In this document: positions 30,427 through 42,601 of the stretch, one piece after another
How the letters are laid out: every line of letters begins with the position of its first letter
How positions within the stretch are numbered: position 1 is the stretch's first letter
Assembly: GCA_028023455.1 (NCBI GenBank)
Contig: JAQFVV010000446.1
Span: forward strand, 1-64,000
DNA length: 64,000 bases
Source: Epiperipatus broadwayi
Lineage: Eukaryota; Onychophora; Udeonychophora; Euonychophora; Peripatidae
Reading direction: 5' to 3'
Translations under genes and position numbers: made by a program
Notes under the pieces: model-generated
What the model was told of the DNA's origin: nothing
The model's input: only the letters and a program-made list of their open reading frames with translations
The model's database searches: none

Positions 30427-32212
30427 ATATATTATTATTTTTTTATAGTAGAATAAGCATTTTATTTCAGCAGAATTTTGCATTAACTCATATATATACG
30501 CTAGATGTATATATATGTTTGACTAATAGGTTAAGCAATTTTTATTAATAGAATGAAATTTATTTAAAACAAAATATTTAAATGTAATACACGTTTAATA
30601 AGCATAATTATTTTTAACTCTAATGCAAAACCCTGCTGATATTGGACTATAAACTTAATTTAGGTCTACAATATTAATCAAGTTTATAGGAAGATGTGAA
30701 GCATGGATTGGACTTCAGATCCATTGCTTCAGTATGGACATAAAAATAAATCCATAGAAAGACCACCTTTATTTTTTAGGACTTTTCTTTTACTTCACTG
30801 GTGCTAGCTACAGGTCTATCCATTTAATAATTTAATATTAGCTTGTATTACCTCTGGTCCCCCATATCATCATTTACTGTTTATGTGCAGTCTATTTCTT
30901 TTGGTGTGGTCTAGCTTTGAAATAGCTACCATGCTCATTTTTGTTTTATATTATCACTATATTGGAGAATTTAAAGAGCCTCTGGTGTATCCAGTTTTGA
31001 TAAGCTCATATTCTTTTAAACCAGGTCCCAATGACTGGAATGGCTGACCACATTTATGCATGTGCCAACTCTGAAATAACTTTTCATGACCTTCCTTATA
31101 TTTAATATCTTTTATTATTTTCACACATAATTGTCTTGTCATATGAATCTGGACACACACATGAGTCTTTATATTAAATACAAACATGCATAGGTGTTTG
31201 ACAAAATAAATTGAAGATTTTTTAAAATTATTTTTAGCAAAAGTTATTCACATATGTATATCACATATCATAAGAACCACTTTTAAAAAATTATTTAATA
31301 TTATTGAATTAAATAAAATACTCTATCAAGATATCCATAGATGAATTGTTTATTAATTTTTTTTATTTTTTTTAATTTTCTTTTAATCTTAATAATCTTT
31401 GTTAATATTAAATTTATTTGATTGACATTTGTTTGCTGCTATCTGTCTATCAATTCTTTAACAGTTAGGAGTCTCATACTCTAAGCTGAACTTGTATTAG
31501 GGGTAAGTGATTTATTTTATGGTAGAAACTGTTCATCATCATTAGTGAATATCTGGTTTTCCCAAATAAAATTCTTAGGCTCATAAGTAGCATTGTTGCA
31601 CCCTCAAGTAACCAATATTCATAAGAAAGAAGTGGGTGTATCTGGTACAATACACTTATTTTAACGTATATGAAATTTAATAGCACCTAACTGAGGAAGT
31701 CAGTAGCAGAAACCAGTCTGTGGTTGGGAATATTCTTCAAAGCTTGTTAAGAGCTTATTTGTGAGTTTCATATATAACATATATATATATTAGCTTGAAT
31801 TTCAATATATATAAAATCATTGCAGTATACATTCAAAATAATTCATTTTAAATATTACAGTTTACAAACATCGCACAATAAAAAAAATTATTTATTTAAA
31901 TGGGATGCAAATGGAGTTTAAAATATTTATATATATGTGGGAATTTTAACATTCACAGTCTAATAATTAAAAATTTTTATTTAGAAATAAATGTTTCTTT
32001 GATCATTCTTTTAATATGGCTTCTTCCCTTATGCAAAATTTTAATATTTTCCAGGGTCAAAAATAAAAGTAAAATCATATTTTTCAACATTCAAAGAAAT
32101 TCAGATGCTGTTATCAAATCATTGTTACTCCTATAACATTTAAATTACAGTTGATGCTCTTACACAAATTTTATTTAATTTATGTATGAAAATTTGTATA
32201 TATTTGTAAAAG

Positions 32213-32214
<2 letters not shown>
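30427..32214. other. Unassigned AT-rich DNA
   Basis: 30660-31180 and 31440-31700 are less AT-rich and have minus-strand frames of 70-76 codons (30957-31187, 31474-31686). I see no motifs; they may be decayed transposon pieces. Confidence 0.35.

Positions 32215-32262
<48 letters not shown>
32215..32262. repeat. (AT)n microsatellite, 24 units
   Basis: Uninterrupted AT dinucleotides over 48 bp. Confidence 0.98.
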
Positions 32263-32268
<6 letters not shown>

Positions 32269-34583
32269 GGGAATATCCAAATAATAATCTAGATAAAACA
32301 TTTTAGCAATGATGTAAACAAGACAACAACCAATTGAAACAAGTAATGCAAACTGAAACCCAATGATTTAACAATAAGCCACTTTAAAGTAAAAGAAAAA
32401 TTGCACTAGTAAAGCTTTACCTAGAATGTGCAATTGTTTTTTCCAATGTTTTCATCTTTGTAGACACTAAATAGTACAATTTTAAAATGTCATCATCTAT
32501 TCACATCTTATAAAACTCAAACATTGCACATTTTCCATGGGAAATGCTGGGGGTGGAGGAGTCATATGATGTTAAATCAGTAAGTATAAAAATAATATAA
32601 CAATTTCAATTTGTTGATCAGATTAAACATTTGTTACTTTATCAAGTCATGAATTAATTCAAAGCCCTTTGTTTTTTCTAAAAAAAAACATTAAGTGAAT
32701 TTTTCAACTTACATTGAACTTATTCTTTTAGAGAAAGCTCTGTCTACTCTTCTTCAAAGACATCCATTATAAAATTGAATTATTAATGGAGACTAGATAA
32801 TAGTGTTGTATGTCCTAGACAGATTTTTTTTGATGGCCTTCATCAAAAGAAGTTTGGATTATACATTAATCTTCAATTCTTCTACATTATAAAAATAAAT
32901 GCCTGACTTCAATAAACATTCTAAGTTTTGGATCCAAACCAATTTATTTGTGTAAATTTGATATTAATATGCTAGTATGGGAATTAGATTATTTATATAA
33001 AATCCATTGATTACTTAAGTTTGTAATAGATGACTCTGAAGTTAAGATTGTTTCTAAAAATTTAAGGCTCTTAAGTTAATTTATTTACCATCTGTTAAAT
33101 TACATAAATGGAATTTTTCCTTGAAAATCAATGCATATATATAATCAATGAGAGATCTTTAGCCAAACCAATCAGTTTTGAGCTAACAACTCAGGTATAA
33201 AATATACTAAACACATCAAGAGATTAAAAGTAATTTAATAGGACTTAACCAGTTTTTTACTCCCCAGAGAAGAACTAATTATTAAAGCTTTATGTGTGAG
33301 TAAACCATACAATAAATTGCTAGCATAGGTTATTTTCAATAAGAATTAAAAATAAAATTTACACAAAAATGTCAAATAATAGTAATAGATATAGTAGATA
33401 AACCAATTGAGAATGGGGGAATAAGCAGCATGGAAGTGTACTATGAATAAAATCCTAATGAAAGGTTATATTTTGTAAATATCATTTTTAATATAAATAA
33501 TCTTGCCCTAAATATATAAAACATTTGCTGAAAATAAGAATTAAAAGTGTAGAGAAGCAATTCTGCTCAGTTCTCCTTATTATATGTTATCGCTTCTTAT
33601 TTTCCCTTCAAAAATACTTTCAAAAAACTAGTAATTTAAATTGTATAAATGAAAAATAAGATATAACTTTAGCTAAAATATAATGTGCACCAATAGATAG
33701 TTTTTTTAAAGTGTTAATTAATTCTCAAGATTTGGCTCAACCTTGTATTAGATATAACTTTATAGATGTCTATGGAATGATTATATATAAATGTCTACAT
33801 AGAAAAAAACCTTTTACGCATATTCTGGCATATATATAACAAAACACAATAGCTTTTGTATACAACTGAGATTTTTTTAAAATATTTTAACCAGAGGACT
33901 AGTTTTTATCAAAAAATATAGAGCCAAATTATGCCCTTCAAAAATTAAACATTAAAAATCATTTCCATATCTGATAAAGTAAAAAATTCTCATTGATAAA
34001 TAAATGTAATCCATTAATAATTAATTCATCATTAAAAAGTAAAAAAAAAAATATATACAAATAAAAATACAAATCATCAAATATGTATAAAAAATTACTG
34101 TGCATTTATATTAAATCTCAAATATGGAAAAAAAAAATTATAAATAAATATATTAAATAATAAACAATAATTAATTAATAAAATATTCGAAAACTAGGTA
34201 ATTCGAGAATGCAGTGCAGCCTATGTTTATATTCCTACTATGAATTTGTAAAGTCTTAAATTTATAAATAAATAAAAACTTTTTTGTTTCTCCATCTTGT
34301 GGAAAAAAAGTTATCAATATGAGCAATTTTAAATCATTGTATGATCTGGTAATTTGAAATGTTTAAATACTAATCTGTTTTTATTTTTATGCAAAATGTC
34401 AAATCTATAGTTATTCTAATATATTGCTTATTTGCTAATTCAGCCACATAATGATTCAAATATCTATTACATTCTTTTAAATATATTAAATGTTTCATTC
34501 TCTTAAGTAAATCAAAACCAATTATTTTTCCCCTTTTTTCTGGATAATTTTAATATTTAATTTGGGCATTAATATAGAAAAGA
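32263..34583. other. Unassigned AT-rich DNA
   Basis: 2.3 kb without a recognisable gene, RNA or repeat. Poly(A)-rich stretches at 34040-34200. Confidence 0.4.
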
Positions 34584-35078
34584 TAGTCTTTATAATTTAA
34601 ACATATGCTTAGCATGCTTTCGATATGTAAGATATAATCATAGTATTATTATTTATTTAGAGATCCGAGCTGTTATGTACACTTAATAAACATTAAACAT
34701 TTACATTTGTTTTATTTGACATTCAAAAATATTTAAACCTATTTAAATAGTCGACTTCATTGAAAAGGGGATGCTTGTGTCCTTTCTATTTATTGAGGAC
34801 AGAAAGAAAAAAAATAAAGAGGCTTGGGCAATAGCTAAAGATTAATTCTTGATAAAGACACAAGCTTCCCCTTTTTTAAAAAGTGGATTATTTAAATGGA
34901 TTTAAATATCTTTGAATATCAAATAAAATAAGTTTAAATGTTGTGTAATATTGAAATGTTTATCAAGTGTACTTAAAAGCTGGAATCTCTATAGAAATAA
35001 TAATGTTATGATTATGATATTTTACATATCAGAAGATGCTAAGTATTAATAAAAGCTACATTTAAATTATAAAGACTA
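34584..35078. repeat. Foldback element with arms of about 200 bp
   Basis: 34584-34781 and 34857-35078 are diverged inverted copies. Outer edges are 'tagtctttataattta' and its complement. Inner edges are 'ggggatgcttgtgtc' and 'gacacaagcttcccc'. The loop is 75 bp. The arms may reach further out with weaker similarity. It lies just beyond the end of the Penelope-like remnant. Confidence 0.75.
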
Positions 35079-35164
35079 CCTTTTGTGTATGAATGGCCAA
35101 AACCTTTAGTTGAATATATATTAAATGTATATTTTTTATAATTGACATATCTCAAGATATATCA

Positions 35165-35594
35165 TTTAAAATCATTACTAGTCTTATCTTGGACCATTTT
35201 TGTAACAATAATGTTTGCTTGCATGACACCTTTTATCTCCACATGAAAACATCCTTTTTCCGATATAAAATTAATATAAAATGTATTTTGACATATCTAT
35301 CCTTAGGGATTCTGTGTCATCTATGCACACTTTTAGGCAGGTTGGGATAAGTAGATTTTAAATAAGCTGTGAAATTTAAGATGTTAAAGTATTTCTGCAA
35401 TGTATGCATAATAATGAATGAATAATTATTAGAAATGAGAACCAGTGATAAAGCTTCCCTATTCGCTTCTCTTTTTTTGATAGAAATCCCTTTCTTACAA
35501 TTTCTCAATACTCTATAATTGCCTTATTCATCAATGTGATAAGATATTTCATATTTATAAATTTATTATATAAAATGCTGTTAATTTGTTGAAG
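35165..35594 (-). pseudogene. Penelope-like element, C-terminal part of RT
   Basis: Minus-strand frames (main one 35317-35508) read EALSLVLISNN…LQKYFNIL…PNLPKSVHR, then, in another phase, CGDKRCHASKH near 35215-35245. These are the order and spacing of the region after the palm of Penelope-like reverse transcriptases, ending with the Cys-rich CG-KRC motif. No GIY-YIG endonuclease can be seen beyond it. Frameshifts and stops make it a relic. It continues from the segment at 39414-40480, from which it was separated by the insertion at 35603-39405. Confidence 0.72.
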
Positions 35595-35602
35595 AAATTT
35601 TC

Positions 35603-36926
35603 GGTGCAAATTTAGTACACGATCTACCGCCATTTTGAATTTCAAAAATCGTCTGCCACATGTAAGTGATAAAAAAGTACGCGAAAACAGGAAAAATTTA
35701 GAACTTGAGTCACGTGACTTGGAAAAACCCAGCCAAAACGCATAGTTGAAAAAAAAAAAGCCAAAACACGAAAAATTAACATTTTATCATTTTAAATTAT
35801 AAATCAAATAATTTAATCAATAAATGCTAGTTAAAAAAAAAGCCAAAACACGAATAATATATTTAGAACTGTGGTCACGTGACTATAATGTCGATAAAAA
35901 GCAACATGTATAAAAAAGAAAACTATAAAAAAAAAAAAGCGGAATAGATCGCATAGTTAAAAAACAAAAAAGCCAAAACATGAAAAATTTACAACTGGTC
36001 ACGTAACGATCTGAGATTGCAAAAAAATATAAAAAGCTAATATGCAACAATGAACACAGATTAAATAAAAAGCATCACGTATTATTAACATATAAAAAGC
36101 AGATATTTAAAATATATATAAAAAGCTAACATGCATTAGCAGGTCACAAAATCAACACTTGCATTTATAACTTGTAAAGCATTATATTTTTGTAAACATT
36201 TGAAAAGATCGATCGAAGGTATATATATATAAAAGTCAAACTTTCATTTTACAATTGTATTTTTTTTTACCAGAAGATGTTCCCATTTTGTTTGCAAAAT
36301 TTCAGATTATGCCTAGAAAAACATTCAAAATGTACAACCCGGATCACTTGATTCTAATATCAAATAAAAGCTTCTTGTTTTTCTGCCTAGAAAAAAAACA
36401 ACATTAGATTCCACTATGTGCTAATTACCTAATCCATTCGTAGGATAGCCACCCATCATCCCCCACCCCGCAAGTAAATCGATTTGCACTTTTTTTTTTA
36501 CCGTACATTTTCTCATTTTAAATTATAAACCAAATAATTTATAGAGAGAGAGAGAGAGAGAGAGAGCAAGATTACTATATTTAAATCTTAATCAATAAAT
36601 GCTAGTTATCATTGTCTAAAAAAGTACATAATAATAATACATTTTCTCATTTTAAATTATAAATCAAATAATTTATATGCTAGCCATCCTTGGTTAAATT
36701 TAATGCATATTTCTTAGAATCTAAACAATATGCGGTGTTTGATATGATTGTGTGTGTGGGGGGGGGGGGGAGAAACTTTAAAAGAATAAGTTTTAAATCT
36801 AAGAAGAGCAGGGTGGAACAAACAATTTAATTTCCATCCATTATTCAAAGTAAACTATAAGAAATCATTTTATAACTTTTTATAGATTCCAAAATTAGAG
36901 AAATAGTTAAGCCAGTAAATATGAGT
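35603..36926 (+). repeat. Left long terminal inverted repeat
   Basis: It matches the complement of 38175-39405 from the outer GGTGC to the inner 'tagttaagccagtaaata'. Differences include small indels and an internally expanded 'aaaaagccaaaacacg' block repeated several times between 35750 and 35990. It contains (GA)n at 36541-36566 and a G13 run at 36757-36769. Confidence 0.9.
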
Positions 36927-37340
36927 TAATGAATAACATACAATACATGATTTATTAGGTTAGGACTATATGAAAAAAATAAATACAATAATAAGTGAAT
37001 AATCCCAAAGAAAGCCCCATGCTATTATTTTGCTAGGGGTTACATTTTCTAATTTGATTTAATGGATTTCGAATCCATTATTTTTATTACAGTACTCTTT
37101 GCTCTTTACTTCCTCACACCTACAAGTCGATCATTTGTTTTCCTGCTTTTTGTTTTATTTTACATTTGACACCTTTGAACGTCCAAAGGTGTGTTTGACT
37201 GTAGCTATTTTCAAGATTGCCTTTCTTTCCCTCTCCCATTGTCTACTTTTACATTCTTATTTAATGGTTTTCAGTTTTTTTATGTTTCTTTTAACTGTAA
37301 AATGCTTATCTTAAATAATTTAGATTTTAGCTTTAGAAAG

Positions 37341-37544
37341 ATGCCATATACATACACGCACCTATTACAAATGTGTGCGGATTTTAATATTGCATTTTAT
37401 AAAATATTAAAAAAGATGAGAGGCACATTATCGGAGATTCTTCAAACTCATTTGGATACAATTTGCTGGCGGACGGACAAAAAGCATCTAAAGGAGAGAG
37501 CTTTATTTATTAAATTTCTCAAAGATGTGAAGGATGCCTTCTGA
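37341..37544 (+). pseudogene. Possible C-terminal remnant of an ISXO2/Merlin-type transposase
   Basis: The last 68 codons of the frame 37191-37544 include MRGTLSEILQTHLDTICWR followed by a run ending FIKFLKDVKDAF and a stop. The 'GT…LQ.HLDE..WR…F..FL' order resembles the end of DDE transposases of the IS1016/ISXO2 type, used by Merlin elements. The usual Asn-Glu pair and the earlier catalytic residues are not visible. The position in the middle of the inverted-repeat element supports the reading. It could equally be chance similarity in a short frame. Confidence 0.4.
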
Positions 37545-38174
37545 CAGTGAAAAGATTAGTGTTTATCTTATTTGATATAAATCAGATTGAATCTATATAT
37601 TTTTTAAATTGAGAAGAATTGAGTGAATTATGCATGCAGCTGTACTAACATTCTCTGCTTTTTCCCCTCATTCGATAGCCATGTACCATATTTTTCTCCA
37701 ACAAAAAATGATTTCTATATTAATTTTTTTATGAATAAGATCAATTATTATTATTTTTTTCTCAATTTATTAGATTATATGTAACCTAAGTAAAACAAAC
37801 TTTTTTTAACCTTTTTTTAGTTTTTATCACTTCGACGTGGAAGGTGGGAAGATGAGCATTTTGATGTGGCTGCTATTCCGTGATATCTCAGGCACCCCCA
37901 TCTCCCTTATATAAATTAAAGTAATAAATATTTTTTTAAAAAAAATTTTTTCACATTTATTTTTTGTTCCTTTGCTGCTACTAAAAACTCATTTCAATGT
38001 TAGTAGATATATAGATTGGTGTATTAATGTTCAAGAGTAGATCTAATATACATGAAATGCAAATGAAGTGTATAAGTAAGCAGCCTATAACAGCGGTATT
38101 CATATGAAAACCAAATAATCTTTAATAAAGTAGCTGAAATTAATGTTATAAACTAGGCTATATATATATATATA

Positions 38175-39405
38175 TTTACTGGCTTAACTATTTCTCTAAT
38201 TTTGGAATCTATAAAAAGTTATAAAATGATTTCTTATAGTTCTTAGATTTAAAACATTCTTTTAAAGTTTCTCTTCTCCCCCCCCCCCTCCATCATATCA
38301 AACACCGCATATTGTTTAGATTCTAAGAAATATGTATTAAATTTAAAATTGATTTATAATTTAAAATGAGAAAATGTATTATTATTATGTACTTTTTTAG
38401 ACAATGATAACTAGCATTTATTGATTAAGATTTAAATATAGTAATCTTGCTCGCTCTCTCTCTATAAATTATTTGATTTATAATTTAAAATGAGAAAATG
38501 TACGGTGAAAAAAAAGTGCAAGTAGGGTGGGGGATGATGGGTGACTGTCCTACGAATGGATTAGGTAATTAGCACATAGTGGAATCTAATGTTGTTTTTT
38601 TTCTAGGCAGAAAAACAAGAAGCTTTTATTTGATATTAGAATCTAGTGATCTGGGTTGTACATTTTGAATGTTTTTCTAGGCATAATCTGAAATTTTGCA
38701 AACAAAATGGGAACATCTTCTGGTAAAAAAAAATACAATTGTAAAATGAAAGTTTGACTTTTATATATATATACCTTCGATCGATCTTTTCAAATGTTTA
38801 CAAAAATATAATGCTTTACAAGTTATAAATGCAAGTGTTGATTTTGTGACCTGCTAATGCATGTTAGCTTTTTATATATATTTTAAATATCTGCTTTTTA
38901 TATGTTAATAATACGTGATGCTTTTTATTTAATCTGTGTTCATTGTTGCATATTAGCTTTTTATATTTTTTTGCAATCTCAGATCGTTACGTGACCAGTT
39001 GTAAATTTTTCATGTTTTGGCTTTTTTGTTTTTTAACTATGCGATCTATTCCGCTTTTTTTTTTATATATAGTTTTCTTTTTTTATATATGTTGCTTTTT
39101 ATCGACATTATAGTCACGTGACCACAGTTCTAAATATATTTTTCGTGTTTTGGCTTTTTTTTAAACTAGCATTTATTGATTAAAATTTATTGATTAAATT
39201 ATTTGATTTATAATTTAAAATGATAAAATGTTAATTTTTCGTGTTTTGGCTTTTTTTTTTAACTATGCGTTTTGGCGGGGGTTTTCCAAGTCACGTGACT
39301 CAAGTTCTAAATTTTTGCTGTTTTCGCGTACTTTTTTATCACTTACATGTGGCAGACGATTTTTGAAATTCAAAATGGCGATAGATCGCGTACTAAATTT
39401 GCACC
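38175..39405 (-). repeat. Right long terminal inverted repeat
   Basis: Inverted partner of 35603-36926, with matching C12 run at 38278-38289, TC repeats near 38452-38463 and GTCACGTGAC at 39113-39122 and 39290-39299. Confidence 0.9.
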
Positions 39406-39413
39406 AATTTTTC

Positions 39414-40480
39414 TAACATTGCTAATTCTTCTAGTTTTAAAATTGACTATAGAGGGTATTCACCTTTAAGTGTTTAGGATGGTTACTTATGAAAATGTAG
39501 ATAGCCATGACTGTTTATCATTTTACTATCTAAATATTATTTATAAGAATATTAATACTATAGATAATTTTAACATAAAAAAGGGGGATTATTTTAAAAA
39601 ACATTATAAATTGTGTATTTTTATTAAAATTATATAATCTAAGAAATTATGAAGTTCCTCTTTATTATATGATATTATAACAATGCCATTTTATATTTAA
39701 GCCATATATGAAGTTTAAGCCTAAAATTACTATATATAGAGGATTCCAATTGGGCAATATAAATGTTGGCATAATTTTGTACCATTTTTCTGCCCATTAC
39801 AGTGTCTTATTTTTGTAAATATATAGAATTAAAATAAAATCATTATTTCTTAAGATTAAATATACTAATGCAGTAATCATTATAATATGATGCTGATCAA
39901 ACTTATTTTGTAAAGCAGATTTGATAGTTTTAATTCTATCATTACGAGATATATTAGTCATGCATGTAATGTCTAAACTTGCTAAAAACATTCATTTGGT
40001 AGTTGAGGTTTGATAGTTTTTAAAATTGAAAGTGTGTTATATCTTTAATGTAAAAACTGAAAGATGGTAGAATATTGTGTATAAGTTTGCAAATGCTAAA
40101 ATATTTTATAAAGTATAACCAATGCTTGCTATAGAGGCCTAACAGGGAAGCTTGCTTTCTAAACTTTAGGTAGTATGTAAAATGCACTGGAGTGATTTCT
40201 GATTGGTTATAAAAATTATAGATATCCCTATCAAGAGGCCTCTTGCCTTCATATTTTTCAGACTGAAGATTATGATTTAAATAATTTATTTATAGTAGCT
40301 TGGGTTATGGATTCATAAAAAAAGTCATTTAAATAAGGCAAGACTTTATTTATGTCATCACTTTCTTTTATAATTACTATAGATTTTCCTTTATCAATGC
40401 ATTTTATAATAATTTCCTCATTTTTGTTTGAGTTATATAATGCATATTTTTTCATTTAATGTTAAATTGCTGCTATGTTT
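39414..40480 (-). pseudogene. Penelope-like element, N-terminal and palm part of RT
   Basis: Read on the minus strand in order: CIDKGKSIVIIKE (frame 40270-40455; the 'ADKGGAVVI' region), FLASLDITCMTNI (39797-39991; first palm motif), then after shifts NYANIYIAQLE (about 39750), KEELHNFLDYI (about 39640) and a HPKHLKGE-type block near 39470. This is the block order of Penelope-like reverse transcriptases. The aspartates of the catalytic (I)DD motif appear lost. The reading frame continues into 35165-35594 once the intervening transposon is removed. It is a relic with several stops. Confidence 0.8.
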
Positions 40481-40845
40481 ATTATGCTATTTAAGTCTAA
40501 TTTGCTTTAACAACATCACAATAGGCATTATTAATGTATGTATTAAGTAAAATATCTTTGATGTGAAAGTGTCCAATCAGATCACATTTTGTTAATGGTG
40601 TACGTTTTATTTTCCAAAAAAAGCAAACATTAATCTGAATTGGTAAGATTATCTAAGTCTTGTTGAATTTTAAATTTATTTCTTTAGTAATATGATTATT
40701 AATTATTTAACATGTTACTTTATAATGTATTTTTTATATTTGATATGGTTAGACAATTTGTTGTACATATATGATTTTTGCATTCATTTTTTTATATATA
40801 ATAGTTTTTGTGCAAACATATCCTGATGTATACAGGGGCTACATT
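40481..40845. other. Possible 5' part of the Penelope-like relic, then unassigned
   Basis: 40500-40640 may hold decayed N-terminal codons on the minus strand, but no diagnostic motif is left. Confidence 0.3.
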
Positions 40846-41038
40846 TGCCATATAGTAATGCCATTCAGTGCAAGCCAGAGTAATCAATGGATGCAAGAAG
40901 GCTTGTGTATAAAATCCCTATCTAGTGCCTACTCATCTAATATCCCCAGACTAATTTCTAGTACATGACCTTCATCAGTGAGGAGCCTTGGATCTGAGAG
41001 CACTACACCTAGATCTTATGATCTAATGCAGCATTTCC
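40846..41038 (-). repeat. Dispersed repeat family D, part split by the hAT element
   Basis: Contains 'catatagtaatgccattcag', 'atcaatggatgcaagaag', 'ccccagactaatttctag' and 'cttcatcagtgaggagcctt', in inverse orientation to 52630-53000. It breaks at 41038 and resumes at 42602. The last 8 bp (41031-41038) are the hAT target. Confidence 0.85.
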
Positions 41039-41439
41039 CAACCTTTTTTGGTTCGCATACCACTTGGTTGTCCATCACACTAAATTGTACCACTTTGTAA
41101 AAATGATTGTATTTCATGAAATTTGTTATTGCGAGTGTGTTATTTTATTTGCATTATAAATATTATAGGGTGACCATGTATGTATTCACATCTCATTATG
41201 AGACAAATTACATTGAAACACACCTAAACATCATGCCAGATTATAAACTCACTGAAATTAAAAACTCACTGTAACATATTTATATGTATGTGTTTGTTCA
41301 AAGTTTCATATTTTTTCCAAAATAATTTATTAAAGATTACATTATTACATTAAAGGTTATTTGGTACATATTTTGTTCAAAGTGTTTTCTCATTCCTTCA
41401 TGTGGTTTTCCCGAATTTGAGTCTGTTTTCTCTTTTTTT

Positions 41440-41740
41440 GGAGCATCTTGCTATTGGTTGGGCCATGGAGAGGATAAATCCAGCATGTCCCAAGTCATGG
41501 TAAAAATAACCTCAGGGGTTATCAGGCTATCTCTTGTTCTTGTTTTCCTTATATTGTTCAGCATGAAGTTAATAGGATTAAAATTTTGATGATTAAATAC
41601 TAGCTTACATTTAGTAATCCACAATAGATGATCAAGAATTAATGAGAGTCTAATTTCTGGGTATGATCCTTTTCTGATACATTCTTTCAAATTAAATAAT
41701 TTAGATTGATTTGCCTTGATCCGACTCATTATTTATCTAC
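41440..41740 (-). pseudogene. Tx1-like LINE C-terminal fragment nested in the hAT element
   Basis: The frame 41451-41729 shares with the end of the protein encoded at 26199-27128 the pattern LLWITKCKLVF…NNIRKTRTRDSLI…WDMLDL (there SIWIVRCKSLM…LKKIKKRDQLL…WSLTAL). Similar family but clearly different copy. No zinc knuckle remains. Confidence 0.65.
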
Positions 41741-41850
41741 TAATTTGTCATATTTCGTTTACTAATAACTGGTTTTAATAAAAACATAAAATTATAAAAA
41801 ACCAATTAGTATATTTTCTTATCATAATCAAATATTTTTATAAAATAAAT

Positions 41851-42292
41851 TTAATGAGATATTTGTGCTTGTTTTGAACAACATAATTTTTTGAAATTTG
41901 GTTCAAAAGATGCGAGGTATACCCTTAAGTCTACAGCTGCATTCAATCTGTTTCGATACTTATTTTTTAGTAAATGGTAATAATAATTTAAGTGCTTTCT
42001 CAGAAAGTTGTTCATGTTCTTTAATGTTTAACCAAAAATTAATTAGATTGTGTCGTTTGAATTCTACTTGTAAAGTTCTGTCACATGATAATTCTATTAA
42101 ATTTTCTTTATCCTTTATTGATAATGATGTAGCTTTTTCTAAATTTTCTGCATAGAAGGGGTTTGAAATCCAATTATCATTTGTGTTTTGAGGTTTTGGA
42201 AAATATTCCATGAAAGACAATTTTAATCCTGTTAAATGTGCTATTATATTTTCTTGTATATCTTGAGACAGACTAACCTTATTTTCAAACAA
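41851..42292 (-). pseudogene. hAT transposase C-terminal remnant (ZBED5-like)
   Basis: The frame 41960-42292 holds the hAT C-terminal dimerisation region: FWLNIKEHEQLSEKALKLLLPF matches the shape of ZBED5/SCAND3-like hAT proteins. In a shifted frame it continues KYRNRLNAAVDLRVYLASF and ends in KQAQISH and a stop at 41851-41853, the usual hAT protein end. The Cys/Ser-containing segment between them and the N-terminal BED finger and catalytic domain are missing. Inactive relic. Confidence 0.8.
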
Positions 42293-42601
42293 AAAAATAT
42301 GTAGAGTTTCGAATACTTCCAGTTGATTGTTTTCAGTACTTATATATATATTACTGTTTCCAAAAATCTAATTTCTTAATCATACTTTCAATTTTATCAT
42401 TAACATTAAAGATCGTTATGGACTGTACATATTAACAACTTTACTGTATAATATTATTAATTAAAATAATTTTTATGAATTATAGGAAAAAACGTTTCTA
42501 TATTTTTATGATTTTTTTTTATGTCCACCATTATTGATTATTTTTCATGTACCACCAACCAGCAACTCGCGTACCACAGGTTGGGAAACACTGATCTAGT
42601 G

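Larger units (their letters stand above)
35603..39405. mobile_element. 3.8-kb DNA transposon with very long terminal inverted repeats (possibly Merlin-like)
   Basis: The ends are GGTGCAAATTTAGTAC and its inverted copy. Inverted arms of about 1.32 kb (35603-36926) and 1.23 kb (38175-39405) enclose about 1.25 kb. The 8-bp flanks 'aaattttc' (35595-35602) and 'aatttttc' (39406-39413) match at seven positions. Taking one flank away rejoins the two halves of the Penelope-like gene in a single open reading frame, which fixes the boundaries. The 8-bp duplication, GG terminus and a central frame resembling an ISXO2/IS1016-type transposase end suggest Merlin, but this is tentative. Arms carry GTCACGTGAC motifs, a GA/TC microsatellite and a G13/C12 run in matching places. 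Confidence 0.85.
41039..42593 (-). mobile_element. hAT element with decayed transposase, 1555 bp
   Basis: The ends are CAGCATTTCCCAACCTTTT and, inverted, CAGTGTTTCCCAACCTGTG. The flanks 'atctaatg' (41031-41038) and 'atctagtg' (42594-42601) form an 8-bp duplication with one change. The surrounding family D repeat is continuous without the element, confirming both edges. Transposase remnants are on the minus strand; a LINE piece lies inside. Confidence 0.9.

Noticed and set aside
35317-35508. Small independent host gene
   Set aside because: Its blocks fit the C-terminal part of a Penelope-like reverse transcriptase whose other half lies at 39414-40480.
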